Part shown: positions 27,125 through 36,593 of the stretch, in pieces
Numbering within the stretch: the stretch's first letter is position 1
Layout of the letters: the number at the start of each line of letters is the position of its first letter
Made by a program: the position numbers and the translations under genes
From: Shewanella mangrovi
GTDB lineage: Bacteria > Pseudomonadota > Gammaproteobacteria > Enterobacterales > Shewanellaceae
DNA length: 64,000 nt
Direction of reading: 5' to 3'
Assembly (NCBI RefSeq): GCF_000753795.1
Contig: NZ_JPEO01000004.1
Coordinates: 62,001-126,000 of the forward strand
The notes under the pieces: model-generated
What the model was told of the DNA's origin: nothing
The model's database searches: none
Seen by the model: only the letters and a program-made list of their open reading frames with translations

Positions 27125-29397
27125 AACCGTTAACTCAATCGGTTGATGGGCAATTTGCCGAACTCACCCAAGAAGTCCCCGTCAATGTGTCGCGCCGTCG
27201 TTTTCTGCTGTCATCCGCAGGGTTAGCGGCGGGTGCGCTGGTGTTAGGGGTAGGAATACCTTTGCGTCAGGCGCGAGCTGCCGAGCAACAGCAGTTGCCT
27301 GCTGGCACGCGCGTGCCAGCCTTTTTGCAAATCACCCCAGATAATCAGATCTACTTCCAGAGCCCATTTGTAGAAGGCGGACAGGGGATCTTTACCGCCA
27401 TGGCGCAGATTGTGGGAGAAGAGTTAGATGCCGATCCCGCCAGCTTCATTGTGGAAAATGCGCCAACTGGGGCAGATTTTCAGGTAATGATTGCCGGGCC
27501 CGGACGCATTACTGGCGGCAGTATGTCGGTGCGTTTTAGTTATCCGGTGATGCGCCGGCTGGGGGCATTAGCGCGACAAATGTTGCTACAAGCAGCAGCC
27601 ACCGAATGGAAAGTGGCGATTACCGAGTTAACCACTGAGCCGGGCAAGGTATTACATGGCGCCTCAAACCGCTCGCTGACCTACGGCGAACTGGCCAGCA
27701 AGGCATTAGATTTACCTGTGCCCGATCCTGATAGTGTGAGTCTGAAAGATCCTAAGGATTTCCGTTGGATAGGTAAGTCAGTTGAGCGTATTGATGTTTA
27801 CGAAAAATCGACCGGTAAGGCGCAGTATTCCATTGATATGAAAGTAGATGGCATGTTGCACGCTGCGGTACAACATGCGCCACGTTTAGGCATGACGGTG
27901 GGCGATATTCTCAATCTGGCCCAAGTGAAAGCGATGCGGGGCGTGCATTCGGTGCATATTTTAGAGGGCGCAGGTGCAGTTGCGGTGGTGGCACCACATT
28001 GGTGGGATGCCAAACGTGCTGCCGAAGCAGTGCAGGTAGACTGGCAAGCGGCGAAAGGTGAAGAGCAAAACAATGTGCGGCACATGCCAGCTGACTTTTC
28101 CAGCGAAGCGTTTAGCGAGCTGTTGGCAAAACGTACTGACAAAGGACAGGACGCTGAGGCCAAAGGTGATGCGGTAAAACTGTTGGATGCCGCAGCGCCA
28201 GAAGCGCTGGTGAGCGCTACCTATCGTACTCAATACGTGCATCATGCTCAGTTAGAGCCACCATCAGCCTTGGCGCGCTTTGATGATAATGGCGCATTGG
28301 AACTGTGGTTGCCTAACCAAGCGCCGGATATGTTCCTCGCCGATGTTGCCAAGCGTACCGGATTGCCAGCGAACAAGATCACCATTAACTCGCCGATTTT
28401 GGGCGGCTTCTTTGGCCGTCATTTTCTCTACAATACCGCCAATCCTTATCCGCAAGCGATTGAACTAGCAAGAAAAATCGGTAAGCCAGTGAAACTGATT
28501 TGGAGTCGTGAGGAGGAGTTTCTGCGCGATCCATTACGGCCGATGGCAGCGGTGCGTTTGCGAGCGGCATTGCAGGATAAGGCGCCGGTCGCATTAGAAG
28601 TGATTTCGTCCTGTGAAGGTCCGACTGAAGGCATCTATGGTCATAATCCACAGAAAGTCGATGAAACTGCGGTAGAGGGACTCGCGGGCAAGTCCTATGA
28701 AATTCCCAATGTGCGTATTGCTCAGGATTACGTGAAGAACCCGACCATGCTGGCTTACTGGCGTTCGGTGGGGAACTCGATGAATGATTTTGTGTATGAG
28801 TGCTTTTTGGATGAAGTGGCGGACAAGGCTGGTGTCGATCCATATGAAATGCGGAAACAATTGCTAAAAGATAATCCGCGTCTGTCGCATCTGCTGGATG
28901 TCGTCGTGCAGTCTGCTGGTGGTTGGAAACGCGGCCCCTTTACTGCAGAAGATGGTAGTAAACGTGCTCGTGGTATCGCCATGGCGTCTCCATTCGGCAC
29001 TGAGGCGGCGTCTATCGCTGAGGTCTCTATCGAGAACGGCACGGTACGTGTGCACCATGTGTGGGAAGCGATCGATCCCGGTTCTATTGTGAATCCTGCC
29101 ATTATTGAAGCACAGGTGAACTCGGCCGTTGCGTTGGGACTGTCACAGGTGTTGATGGAAGAAGTGGTCTACAAAAACGGTAAGCCGTTGGCACGCAACT
29201 ACGATATGTATCCTATTTTGCGGCCATACGAGATGGCGAAAGTACATGTCAGCATTGTCGAAAGTGGCGCCAAAATGGGGGGGATCGGTGAGCCGGGGCT
29301 GCCATCTGTGCCACCAGCGGTGGTTAATGCCGTTTCCCAACTCTTGGGACGTCGTATTCGCAGCATGCCGTTGTCGCGTGAGTCGTTGCAAGGTTAA
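27121..29397 (+). CDS. Molybdopterin-binding subunit of a periplasmic aldehyde dehydrogenase/isoquinoline-oxidoreductase-type enzyme
   Basis: The catalytic subunit, 758 residues. A twin-arginine signal is visible (VSRRRFLLSSAGLAAGALVLG, residues about 22-42), so the complex is folded with its cofactor and exported to the periplasm. The xanthine-oxidase-family domains follow: SPFVEGGQGIFTAMAQIV, GPGRITGGSMSVRFSY, the a/b hammerhead (VYEKSTGKAQYSIDM) and the cofactor regions GGFFGRHFLYN, WSREEEFLRDPLRPM and GGIGEPGLPSVPPAVVNA, where GGxGE carries the base-acting glutamate. Linear order small-large-cytochrome matches the three-subunit membrane-linked aldehyde dehydrogenases of acetic acid bacteria. 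The substrate is probably an aldehyde or N-heterocycle; not resolvable here. Confidence 0.88.
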   Translation: MKPLTQSVDGQFAELTQEVPVNVSRRRFLLSSAGLAAGALVLGVGIPLRQARAAEQQQLPAGTRVPAFLQITPDNQIYFQSPFVEGGQGIFTAMAQIVGEELDADPASFIVENAPTGADFQVMIAGPGRITGGSMSVRFSYPVMRRLGALARQMLLQAAATEWKVAITELTTEPGKVLHGASNRSLTYGELASKALDLPVPDPDSVSLKDPKDFRWIGKSVERIDVYEKSTGKAQYSIDMKVDGMLHAAVQHAPRLGMTVGDILNLAQVKAMRGVHSVHILEGAGAVAVVAPHWWDAKRAAEAVQVDWQAAKGEEQNNVRHMPADFSSEAFSELLAKRTDKGQDAEAKGDAVKLLDAAAPEALVSATYRTQYVHHAQLEPPSALARFDDNGALELWLPNQAPDMFLADVAKRTGLPANKITINSPILGGFFGRHFLYNTANPYPQAIELARKIGKPVKLIWSREEEFLRDPLRPMAAVRLRAALQDKAPVALEVISSCEGPTEGIYGHNPQKVDETAVEGLAGKSYEIPNVRIAQDYVKNPTMLAYWRSVGNSMNDFVYECFLDEVADKAGVDPYEMRKQLLKDNPRLSHLLDVVVQSAGGWKRGPFTAEDGSKRARGIAMASPFGTEAASIAEVSIENGTVRVHHVWEAIDPGSIVNPAIIEAQVNSAVALGLSQVLMEEVVYKNGKPLARNYDMYPILRPYEMAKVHVSIVESGAKMGGIGEPGLPSVPPAVVNAVSQLLGRRIRSMPLSRESLQG

Positions 29398-29455
29398 AGC
29401 TGAGCTCGACATTTGCTAGACACTTCTCGATAGGACAGACATAGAAGAGGATTCG

Positions 29456-30781
29456 GTGAAAAAATTAACCTTAGTGGTGGTCATTGTCATCATCGTGGGC
29501 GCGGTTTGGCTGAGTAATCGTACGCCCGATTCGCCATTTGCGGCGCAATCGGCCGCTGTGCCATCGGCAGCGTTAATTCAACAAGGGGAATATGTGGCGC
29601 GTCTGAGTGACTGTGTTGCTTGCCACACGATTCCCGAACAGCCCGCCTTTAGTGGTGGTTTAAAAATGGCGACGCCGATCGGGGCGATATATTCCACCAA
29701 CATCACTCCTGATAAGCAAACTGGTATCGGTAATTACTCGTTGGCGGATTTTGATCGTGTGTTGCGTCATGGCGTTGCGCCTGACGGTCATCGACTCTAT
29801 CCAGCAATGCCTTATCCATCTTATGCCAAGCTCCATGATGATGATGTGAAGGCGCTATACGCTTACTTTATGCATGGCGTCGCACCCGTGGCGCAGGTCA
29901 ATCACAGTAGTGAAATCCCTTGGCCGCTGAATATGCGTTGGCCACTCGCCTTTTGGAGTGTGCTGTTCACCGATGGTGGAAGTTATCAGCCGCAAGCAGA
30001 TAAAGACGAAAAGTGGAATCGCGGCGCTTACCTCGTACAAGGTCCTGGCCACTGTGGTAGTTGCCATACGCCACGCGGCTTGGCTATGCAGGAAAAAGCC
30101 TTGGATGAGTCAAGTGAGCAATTCCTTGCTGGTGCGCTTTTAGATGGTTGGTATGCGCCCAGCCTACGTAACGACATCAATATTGGGGTTGGTCGCTGGA
30201 GTGATGAGGATATCTATCAGTTCCTAAAAAATGGTCGCAACAAACATGCGGTGGTGTATGGCTCCATGACCGATGCCTACAATAACTCGACCCAGTTTAT
30301 GTCGGACGACGATCTGTACGCGATTGCCCATTATCTAAAATCGCTGCCGAGCAATCCGCAACTGGACGGTAAAGCGTGGCAACATCAACCGACGACAGTC
30401 TCCACCGAGATGGCAACCCAGCCCGGAGCTCATACTTACATGACACGCTGCGCAGCTTGCCACGGCAGCGATGGCATGGGGCGCGAGCAGTGGATCCCAC
30501 CATTGGCGGGCGCTACCTCAATGCTGACACATCACGACGCCTCGGCCATCAATATCACCTTGAATGGTTCGAGCCGCATTGTCAGTCAAGGTGTACCAGA
30601 CGCTTATCGTATGCCGCCGTTCCGCCAACAGCTATCGGACCAAGAGATTGCCGACGTGTTGTCATTCATTCGCACCACGTGGGGCAATCATGGCGGTGAT
30701 GTGGCGGTGGATGAGGTGCAGGCGATGCGGCACGATACAGATCCTGCCAGCAGCGACGTGATTATTTTACAGATGCGTTAG
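29456..30781 (+). CDS. Triheme cytochrome c subunit of the Mo-hydroxylase
   Basis: A 441-residue cytochrome with an N-terminal membrane anchor or signal (LTLVVVIVIIVGAVWLS) and three heme c sites: CVACH at residue 53, CGSCH at 200 and CAACH at 332. Distal methionines are available in MATPIG-, AMPYPS- and YRMPPF-type loops. This three-domain architecture is the electron acceptor subunit of membrane-bound alcohol and aldehyde dehydrogenases, passing electrons to the quinone pool or terminal oxidase. GTG start at 29456 after AGAGG. It closes the operon before a terminator. Confidence 0.9.
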   Translation: MKKLTLVVVIVIIVGAVWLSNRTPDSPFAAQSAAVPSAALIQQGEYVARLSDCVACHTIPEQPAFSGGLKMATPIGAIYSTNITPDKQTGIGNYSLADFDRVLRHGVAPDGHRLYPAMPYPSYAKLHDDDVKALYAYFMHGVAPVAQVNHSSEIPWPLNMRWPLAFWSVLFTDGGSYQPQADKDEKWNRGAYLVQGPGHCGSCHTPRGLAMQEKALDESSEQFLAGALLDGWYAPSLRNDINIGVGRWSDEDIYQFLKNGRNKHAVVYGSMTDAYNNSTQFMSDDDLYAIAHYLKSLPSNPQLDGKAWQHQPTTVSTEMATQPGAHTYMTRCAACHGSDGMGREQWIPPLAGATSMLTHHDASAINITLNGSSRIVSQGVPDAYRMPPFRQQLSDQEIADVLSFIRTTWGNHGGDVAVDEVQAMRHDTDPASSDVIILQMR

Positions 30782-30800
30782 TGGCGCTATGGATAAGCAA

Positions 30801-30823
30801 AAGGGGCGATTTCGCCCCTTTTT
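30801..30823 (+). terminator. Terminator of the Mo-hydroxylase operon
   Basis: AAGGGGCGA and TCGCCCCTT pair across two bases and are followed by a T-run. It can also serve the convergent minus-strand gene. Confidence 0.85.
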
Positions 30824-30840
30824 CATGTGCTTATTCGGCG

Positions 30841-31422
30841 CTACATATTGACGAATGCGGCTAAGTTGGCCGGACGGTAATAGACCGATTTCAACACCTT
30901 ACCACGGCGCACCAGTTTGCCCTGTAACTGACAATCTTCCGCGCATTTGGCAATCAGATAATCGCCCTTGGTAACGCCTTCAATCTTGATACCTTGTGTG
31001 GCGTAGTGGGCGATGGTGTCATTTAATTCCTGCTCGCTACGACAGACTTTACTCATGTTGCTGCTATGAACTTCATTCCAGCAGGTGATGAAGTCGATGC
31101 CGCGCGCGTGGGCTACTTGCAGCAAAATATCGATCATATAGCTGATACCGGTTTTATCATCCGCGCTGGTCTCGATACCAAGATGCACCAAACGTCCCAT
31201 CAGCACGTAAACGCTATCCACAATGGCATCGGCTTGCTCGACCAGATCCTGCGCTTCAGCGAGTTCGGTTAACTCTTCTGTGATCAGTGATGTATGCAAG
31301 CTGTCCTGCTGCTCATCGAGCGAGGTAGCATCGGCCACCGCCAGATCGAAGGTATGGCGAAATTCGCGAATATCACGATAGAGTTGCTGATAGATGTCGG
31401 TTGAGAGCAGTTGTAATTTCAT
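30841..31422 (-). CDS. MazG-like all-alpha NTP pyrophosphohydrolase domain protein
   Basis: A 193-residue protein whose middle part shows the all-alpha nucleotide pyrophosphatase signature, ITEELTELAEAQ followed about 10 residues later by DAIVDSVYVLMG (EExxE plus ExxD acidic clusters that bind Mg). It resembles stand-alone PRA-PH/MazG-type house-cleaning NTPases; the exact nucleotide is unknown. The C-terminus has a lysine-rich segment with two cysteines (KCAEDCQLQGKLVRRGKVLKS). The ATG at 31422 starts MKLQLLSTDIY; a longer frame upstream lacks a better start. It diverges from the YhbP-like gene. Confidence 0.7.
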   Translation of the reverse strand: MKLQLLSTDIYQQLYRDIREFRHTFDLAVADATSLDEQQDSLHTSLITEELTELAEAQDLVEQADAIVDSVYVLMGRLVHLGIETSADDKTGISYMIDILLQVAHARGIDFITCWNEVHSSNMSKVCRSEQELNDTIAHYATQGIKIEGVTKGDYLIAKCAEDCQLQGKLVRRGKVLKSVYYRPANLAAFVNM

Positions 31423-31568
31423 TGAGGGGCTTACCTGAGTCGCGCTAAATAAAGCGTCTATGATAAAGAGCCTGTGTCCAGCTTTCAAAAGTTGTTGCGG
31501 TAAAGGTTGGTGCATCGGTAGTGCTGTTTTAGACTTAAGCTTTCTGAGTGCCAAGTTGTTGAGTCAGT

Positions 31569-32000
31569 ATGTTGAATGAAGTCCCAAGCGCTATTGTGAA
31601 GTATCTCTCTGAGCAGCATGTGCTAACACTGGCCACCGTCGATGACGAAGGCGTGTGGTGTGCCAGCTGTTTCTATTTTTACGATAACGCCACCGCGAGC
31701 TGCTATCTCATGACCGCCGATGACAGCCGTCATACACAAGCCATGTTAGCTAAGCCAGAGGTTGCGGGCACGGTAGCAGCACAAACGCGCAACGTGGCCA
31801 AGATCCAAGGTATCCAATTTAGTGCGCTTGCCCGGCGGGTTTGCGAGCAAGAATATGACCGTATCAAACAAGGTTATTGTGAACATTTTCCTATCGCACG
31901 TGTTAAATCTGCGCCGCTATGGCAGTTAGAGCTACAGACCATCAAGATGACCAACAATCTGCTCGGCTTTGGCAAAAAGCATCGCTGGCAGCGTAGCTAA
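31569..32000 (+). CDS. YhbP-family (UPF0306) protein, pyridoxamine phosphate oxidase-like fold
   Basis: A 143-residue protein with the split-barrel flavin-binding fold. It follows E. coli YhbP closely: YLSEQHVLTLATVDDEGVWCAS, FYFYDNATASCYLMTADDSRH, VAGTVAAQTRNVAKIQGIQF, FPIARVKSAPLWQLEL and MTNNLLGFGKKHRW. Its biochemical role is not established in the family. No partner is evident: the neighbours are the divergent MazG-like gene and the FIST-GGDEF gene. Confidence 0.82.
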   Translation: MLNEVPSAIVKYLSEQHVLTLATVDDEGVWCASCFYFYDNATASCYLMTADDSRHTQAMLAKPEVAGTVAAQTRNVAKIQGIQFSALARRVCEQEYDRIKQGYCEHFPIARVKSAPLWQLELQTIKMTNNLLGFGKKHRWQRS

Positions 32001-32137
32001 CCCAATCTTTCCAACGCGTTATCCATTACTCGCGCTGGGGTATGAACACCGAGTGCGCCGTTTCCTGAACTATACTGCTGAGTAGCGCATAACCTAAGCG
32101 CTCAATGCTGAGCAGCTGGTGTTAACAGGAGGCGTCG

Positions 32138-33901
32138 ATGGAGCATGTTGTTCTTACCGTGCAATCGCAAATTCAGTTAAAGCATGAATTGCGGCAATTG
32201 CAGGCATGGAGTGCTAAATACCCCCAAGGCAACGTTCTGGCGCAAATCTACAGCAAGAATCCGCAGCCGGGTTGGCTCAAGACGCTCGCTGAGCAGTTGC
32301 ATAAGGTGATGCCCAATGTCACTGTGGTCGGTTGCTCGGCAATGGGCATTGTCTGTAGCGAGCGCTACATGTTCAACAGTACGGTGATCTCCTTACTGCG
32401 TTTCGAACATGCTGAGTTTCAAGCGCAAATGCTCACCTGTGATGATGGCCATGAATATCAGCAGGGGCGGCAAATAGCGGCGGCATTGGCACTACAACAG
32501 CGTGATATTCAGGGGGTGCTATTACTGGCTAACCCCACCAAAATCGCCACGACGCAGCTGTTGCGCGGTATGAGTGATGAGCTGGTGAATGTGCCTATTT
32601 TTGGCGGGCTGGCAGGCGATTTTAATCAGAATCTGTCGACCGAAGTGGTGTTTGAACAACATAGTTGTCGAGCCGGGGCTGTAGTGGTTGCGTTTTATGG
32701 CGAGTCACTGCGCATTCAAACGTTTAACTACCTTGGTTGGACGCCCTTTGGTGAAGTGATGACCGTTACTCAGGCCGATGGCGATACCGTCGGCACTATC
32801 GATAATATCCCCGCCTACGACCTGTACCATTATTTTATTGGCATTGAAAAAGAGGGCTTTTTTAGTGCGGCAATGGAGTTTCCGTTGATGGTGAATCATG
32901 GCGGCAAGATGGTAGCACGTGTGCCTGTCGCGGTAGGGAAACAACATGAATTGGTGTTTCTGGCGCCGCTAGCCCCCGGGGATGCGGTGCAATTTGGCTA
33001 TGGTGATGTGAATACTATTCTCAGTGATTTGAGTTATGCCAGAGAGGAGTTACTGCAGTTTGCACCCGAGGGCATTTTGGTCTTTTCCTGCTGTTGCCGC
33101 CAGTCGTTTCTACAAGATGATCAGCGCGCTGAAATTCAACCGTTTGAAGAGCTTGCGCCGGTGGCGGGCTTCTTCAGCTTTGGGGAATTTGATACCGCTA
33201 ATCTGCCGCAGGATGTGCTCAATGCCACCATCGTTTCGGTCGCCTTCAGTGAACAACCCGCACCACCGCTGCGCGCTGAATCTTTGCAGGTAAAGGCTCG
33301 ATCCGATGTCAAAATGTCACGTAACCTGAATAGGTTACAAAGACTGATGTGCTTTATCTCGCGCATGACAGATAAGCTCAATGCCAAGAATCAGGAACTC
33401 ACTCGTCTGGCGCAGCTAGATAGCTTAACCGGCATACTGAATCGCCGTGCTTTTGATGAGTTATTGGCGCAAGAATTTCAACACTGTCGCGTTATACAGG
33501 CGCCGCTGTCATTAATGGTTATCGATTTAGATCTGTTCAAACAGATTAATGACGATTTTGGTCATGCGCTTGGTGATCAATTGCTGCGGAATATGGTGGA
33601 GATAGTGCATCGCTGTATTCGTCATTCTGACGGCTTTGCGCGCTTTGAGGGCGATTGCTTTATGTTGTTACTGCCACAAACTCAGTACGGTGAGGCGTTA
33701 ACGATTGCCGAGCGGATCCGTAGCTGCGTCGCGCAGCAACTCACTATTAAAGGCATGCCGGAACTGCCAATGGTAAGTTGTTCAATTGGCGTCGCAAAAA
33801 TGCACGAGGTCGATGACCATCAAGCACTGCTACTCGAACGCGCCGACCAAGCGTTAACGCGAGCGAAACAAGCTGGACGAAATTGTGTGAAAGGGGAGTA
33901 G
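32138..33901 (+). CDS. FIST sensor-GGDEF protein with degenerate active site
   Basis: A 587-residue cytoplasmic protein, no membrane segment. Residues about 20-390 form FIST_N and FIST_C, a sensory module thought to bind small ligands (VVGCSAMGIVCSERYMF, FGGLAGDF, FNYLGWTPFGE, LVFSCCCRQSFL). Residues about 415-587 form a GGDEF domain: DSLTGILNRRAF and DLDLFKQINDDFGHALGDQLL are intact. The A-site reads EGDCF at 504-508 instead of GGDEF or GGEEF, so diguanylate cyclase activity is doubtful; it may be a GTP or c-di-GMP sensor. AGGAGG precedes the ATG. No operon partner is seen. Confidence 0.85.
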   Translation: MEHVVLTVQSQIQLKHELRQLQAWSAKYPQGNVLAQIYSKNPQPGWLKTLAEQLHKVMPNVTVVGCSAMGIVCSERYMFNSTVISLLRFEHAEFQAQMLTCDDGHEYQQGRQIAAALALQQRDIQGVLLLANPTKIATTQLLRGMSDELVNVPIFGGLAGDFNQNLSTEVVFEQHSCRAGAVVVAFYGESLRIQTFNYLGWTPFGEVMTVTQADGDTVGTIDNIPAYDLYHYFIGIEKEGFFSAAMEFPLMVNHGGKMVARVPVAVGKQHELVFLAPLAPGDAVQFGYGDVNTILSDLSYAREELLQFAPEGILVFSCCCRQSFLQDDQRAEIQPFEELAPVAGFFSFGEFDTANLPQDVLNATIVSVAFSEQPAPPLRAESLQVKARSDVKMSRNLNRLQRLMCFISRMTDKLNAKNQELTRLAQLDSLTGILNRRAFDELLAQEFQHCRVIQAPLSLMVIDLDLFKQINDDFGHALGDQLLRNMVEIVHRCIRHSDGFARFEGDCFMLLLPQTQYGEALTIAERIRSCVAQQLTIKGMPELPMVSCSIGVAKMHEVDDHQALLLERADQALTRAKQAGRNCVKGE

Positions 33902-33914
33902 TCAGGGGGCAAAT

Positions 33915-33942
33915 AAAAACGGCGCTGAAAAGCGCCGTTTTT
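33915..33942. terminator. Bidirectional terminator between FIST-GGDEF and hslU
   Basis: AAAAACGGCGCT and AGCGCCGTTTTT pair across a GAAA tetraloop; T-runs in both directions between convergent genes. Confidence 0.9.
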
Positions 33943-33962
33943 CGGTCTGTGCGGCCGTTGCG

Positions 33963-35288
33963 TTACAGAATGAAACGACTCAAATCTTCGTCGTGTACCA
34001 GTGTATCGAGATGCGCATTGACATATTCGGCATCAATCACATAGCTAGTGCCTGACTTATCAGAAGCCTCGTAAGAGATATCTTCCATCAGACGTTCCAT
34101 GATGGTGTGCAGACGACGAGCGCCGATGTTTTCGGTGCTTTCATTCACTTGGAATGCGGCTTCGGCGATGCGGTCAATACCATCTTCGCTAAAGCTGATT
34201 TCAACGCCTTCTGTTGCCATCAGCGCTTTGTACTGCTCAGTCAAGGCTGCATGTGGCTCGGTCAGAATACGTTTGAAGTCACCAGCGGTCAGCGCGTCCA
34301 GCTCTACACGGATAGGTAAACGGCCCTGCAATTCAGGGATCAGATCTGAGGGTTTCGACATCTGGAATGCACCAGAGGCGATAAACAGAATGTGATCGGT
34401 TTTTACCATGCCGTGCTTAGTGTTCACGGTGCAGCCTTCGACCAATGGCAGCAGATCACGTTGCACACCTTCGCGGGATACATCTGGGCCTGAGCTTTCG
34501 CCACGCTTACAGATTTTGTCTATCTCATCCAAGAACACGATGCCGTGTTGTTCAACCAATTCAATCGCTTGGTCTTTCAAATCTTCTTGATTCACCAGTT
34601 TGGCGGCTTCTTCTTCCGTCAACTGCTTCATGGCATCTTTGATTTTCAGCTTACGGCGCTTGGTTGGCGTTTGGCCCATGTTTTGGAACAGGCTCTGCAG
34701 CTGGTTGGTCATCTCTTCCATGCCAGGAGGTGCCATGATTTCCACACCCACTTGTGGGCCCATCACGTCGATTTCAATCTCTTTATCGTCCAGCTGACCT
34801 TCGCGCAGTTTTTTGCGGAAGATTTGGCGGGTATGCGATTGGTCGTCTTTTTCGCTGTCCCAGTCGTTCTTTGGCTTGGGCAGCAGTGCATCTAACACAC
34901 GTTCTTCTGCGGCTTCTTCGGCGCGCACGCGGCATTTTTTCATCTGCTGTTCGCGGGTCATTTTCACCGCAGTATCGGTGAGATCGCGAATGATCTGATC
35001 CACTTCTTTACCGACATAACCCACTTCGGTGAATTTGGTCGCTTCCACTTTGATAAACGGCGCGTTAGCCAGTTTCGCCAGACGGCGGGCGATCTCAGTT
35101 TTACCGACACCGGTGGGGCCAATCATCAGAATGTTTTTGGGGGTCACTTCATGGCGCAGCGCATCATCGAGCTGCATACGGCGCCAGCGGTTACGCAGGG
35201 CGATGGCCACAGAACGCTTGGCTTTATTCTGACCGATAATGTGGGTGTCCAGCTCATGGACAATCTCGCGGGGGGTCATTTCAGACAT
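33963..35288 (-). CDS. hslU: ATP-dependent protease ATPase subunit HslU
   Basis: The AAA+ unfoldase that feeds proteins into the HslV peptidase. 441 residues, E. coli 443. Starts [14 protein letters not shown]; Walker [12 protein letters not shown] (about 56-66), the pore loop [12 protein letters not shown] region with GYVG, the inserted I domain (about 110-240), Walker B FLDEIDKI, sensor [21 protein letters not shown], and the C-terminal SRFIL tail that docks into HslV. It follows hslV by 21 bases. Confidence 0.97.
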   Translation of the reverse strand: MSEMTPREIVHELDTHIIGQNKAKRSVAIALRNRWRRMQLDDALRHEVTPKNILMIGPTGVGKTEIARRLAKLANAPFIKVEATKFTEVGYVGKEVDQIIRDLTDTAVKMTREQQMKKCRVRAEEAAEERVLDALLPKPKNDWDSEKDDQSHTRQIFRKKLREGQLDDKEIEIDVMGPQVGVEIMAPPGMEEMTNQLQSLFQNMGQTPTKRRKLKIKDAMKQLTEEEAAKLVNQEDLKDQAIELVEQHGIVFLDEIDKICKRGESSGPDVSREGVQRDLLPLVEGCTVNTKHGMVKTDHILFIASGAFQMSKPSDLIPELQGRLPIRVELDALTAGDFKRILTEPHAALTEQYKALMATEGVEISFSEDGIDRIAEAAFQVNESTENIGARRLHTIMERLMEDISYEASDKSGTSYVIDAEYVNAHLDTLVHDEDLSRFIL

Positions 35289-35309
35289 GTTACTTCCTCA
35301 CGCTCCGGC

Positions 35310-35834
35310 TTAGTAATTCAATTCTTCAATGGTTTTGAACTGGTTGGTGAACACACAGATATCACCAGCAATAGTCAGCGACTTTTCACAGATGTCGCGC
35401 GCACTCAGTTCAGTATTTTCCAGCAGTGCGATAGCAGCTGACTGGGCGTAGTTACCACCGGAGCCGATGGCAATTAAATCGTGTTCTGGCTGCAATACAT
35501 CACCATTACCTGTGATGATCAGCGAGGCTGAGTGGTCAGCAACCGCCAGCAGCGCTTCCAGTTTGCGCAGCGCGCGGTCGGTACGCCACTCTTTAGCGAG
35601 CTCAACCGCGGCCTTCATTAAGTGGCCTTGGTGCATTTCCAGCTGCGCTTCAAATTTTTCAAACAGGGTGAAGGCATCGGCAGTACCACCGGCAAATCCG
35701 GCAATCACTTTGTTGTGGTACAGACGGCGAACTTTACGCGCGTTGCCTTTCATGACGGTGTTTCCCAGTGAAACCTGACCGTCACCCGCCATAACAACCT
35801 GATTATTGCGGCGTACTGATACGATTGTGGTCAC
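35310..35834 (-). CDS. hslV: ATP-dependent protease peptidase subunit HslV
   Basis: The proteasome-like threonine peptidase, 174 residues. I start at the GTG at 35834: GAGGAAG lies five bases upstream, and the product then begins [11 protein letters not shown], so removal of Met exposes the catalytic Thr1. A start 15 bases upstream would bury that threonine behind extra residues and is less likely. Other marks are [35 protein letters not shown] and [14 protein letters not shown]. It is the first gene of hslVU, behind a clear heat-shock promoter. Confidence 0.96.
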   Translation of the reverse strand: MTTIVSVRRNNQVVMAGDGQVSLGNTVMKGNARKVRRLYHNKVIAGFAGGTADAFTLFEKFEAQLEMHQGHLMKAAVELAKEWRTDRALRKLEALLAVADHSASLIITGNGDVLQPEHDLIAIGSGGNYAQSAAIALLENTELSARDICEKSLTIAGDICVFTNQFKTIEELNY

Positions 35835-35883
35835 GATACTTCCTCTCAAATGCTGGTGGGTGAACCAGTGGGTGATACTGGAC

Positions 35884-35913
35884 TATATGGGGCAGACGCT
35901 GCTCAATATCAAC
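35884..35913 (-). promoter_or_regulatory. Sigma-32 (heat-shock) promoter of hslVU
   Basis: On the minus strand GTTGATA (35913-35907), a 14-base spacer, then CCCCATATA (35892-35884). The sigma-32 consensus is CTTGAA with about 13-15 bases to CCCCATNT. The position, about 50 bases before hslV, is as expected for a heat-shock protease. Confidence 0.8.
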
Positions 35914-35952
35914 CGCCGCGGGGCGAATTCATTTCGGTTTAGTGCAAAAATA

Positions 35953-35980
35953 AAAAAACCGCCAAAAAAGGCGGTTTTTT
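35953..35980 (-). terminator. Terminator of the argS-SPOR operon
   Basis: AAAAAACCGCC and GGCGGTTTTTT pair across six bases, with a T-run on the minus strand beyond the SPOR gene stop. It separates that operon from the hslVU promoter. Confidence 0.9.
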
Positions 35981-35993
35981 TGTAAAAGAGCTG

Positions 35994-36590
35994 TTAACTC
36001 TGCCAGAACCAGATCATACAACCGTTAACACCCGCGCGTTGCAAGGTGTGGCGGTCGCGCTCCGCTTGGCGTTTGTGGTCATATGGTCCGAGAATCACCT
36101 TGTACCAATCACCACTGCTGCCGTTGACCTTGCGCACTTGCGCTTCTAAGCCCTGAAAGGCGATGACGGCTTTCAGCTCCTGCGCCTGTGAATCTTTACG
36201 GAAAGAACCACATTGCATCTGATATGGACGCGTTGGTTGATTCGCTTTTTCCGGTACGTCTACTTCAACCTGCTTATTTTCCAGCTCTTTTTGATAGGTC
36301 CATTCTTCTTTTGGCTTCGGTGGTAAGGCATCCTTTGGCTTGCTGCTGGTGGTTGGTACTTTTACTTCCACCACTTTTTGCTCAGTGCCATTGCTGCTTA
36401 CCGCTTCGGTATCGTCATGCTTTAAGAACCACAGCGCATAGAAAAAAGCGACCACTACCGCTAAACCGACCACGAGCTTCAGCGGTGACACTTTATGCGG
36501 TGTCACTGGCGCTGCCGCAGGCTTACTGGCTTTGCTTTTACCGCGCTGCCGAGGTTTGCGCGGCTTGCTGTTGGCATAGTCGCTTCGCAT
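35994..36590 (-). CDS. SPOR-domain protein (FtsN-like)
   Basis: A 198-residue bitopic membrane protein. A basic cytoplasmic start (SKPRKPRQRGKSKASKP) leads to one membrane helix (LKLVVGLAVVVAFFYALWFL, about 37-56), a Lys/Pro-rich linker and a C-terminal SPOR domain (about 123-196: YQMQCGSFRKDSQAQELKA, WYKVILGPYDHKRQAERDRH). SPOR domains bind denuded septal peptidoglycan, so a cell-division role is likely. Genes in this position are often labelled FtsN, but the N-terminal essential segment of FtsN is not evident. It begins three bases after argS. Confidence 0.85.
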   Translation of the reverse strand: MRSDYANSKPRKPRQRGKSKASKPAAAPVTPHKVSPLKLVVGLAVVVAFFYALWFLKHDDTEAVSSNGTEQKVVEVKVPTTSSKPKDALPPKPKEEWTYQKELENKQVEVDVPEKANQPTRPYQMQCGSFRKDSQAQELKAVIAFQGLEAQVRKVNGSSGDWYKVILGPYDHKRQAERDRHTLQRAGVNGCMIWFWQS

Positions 36591-36593
36591 CGG

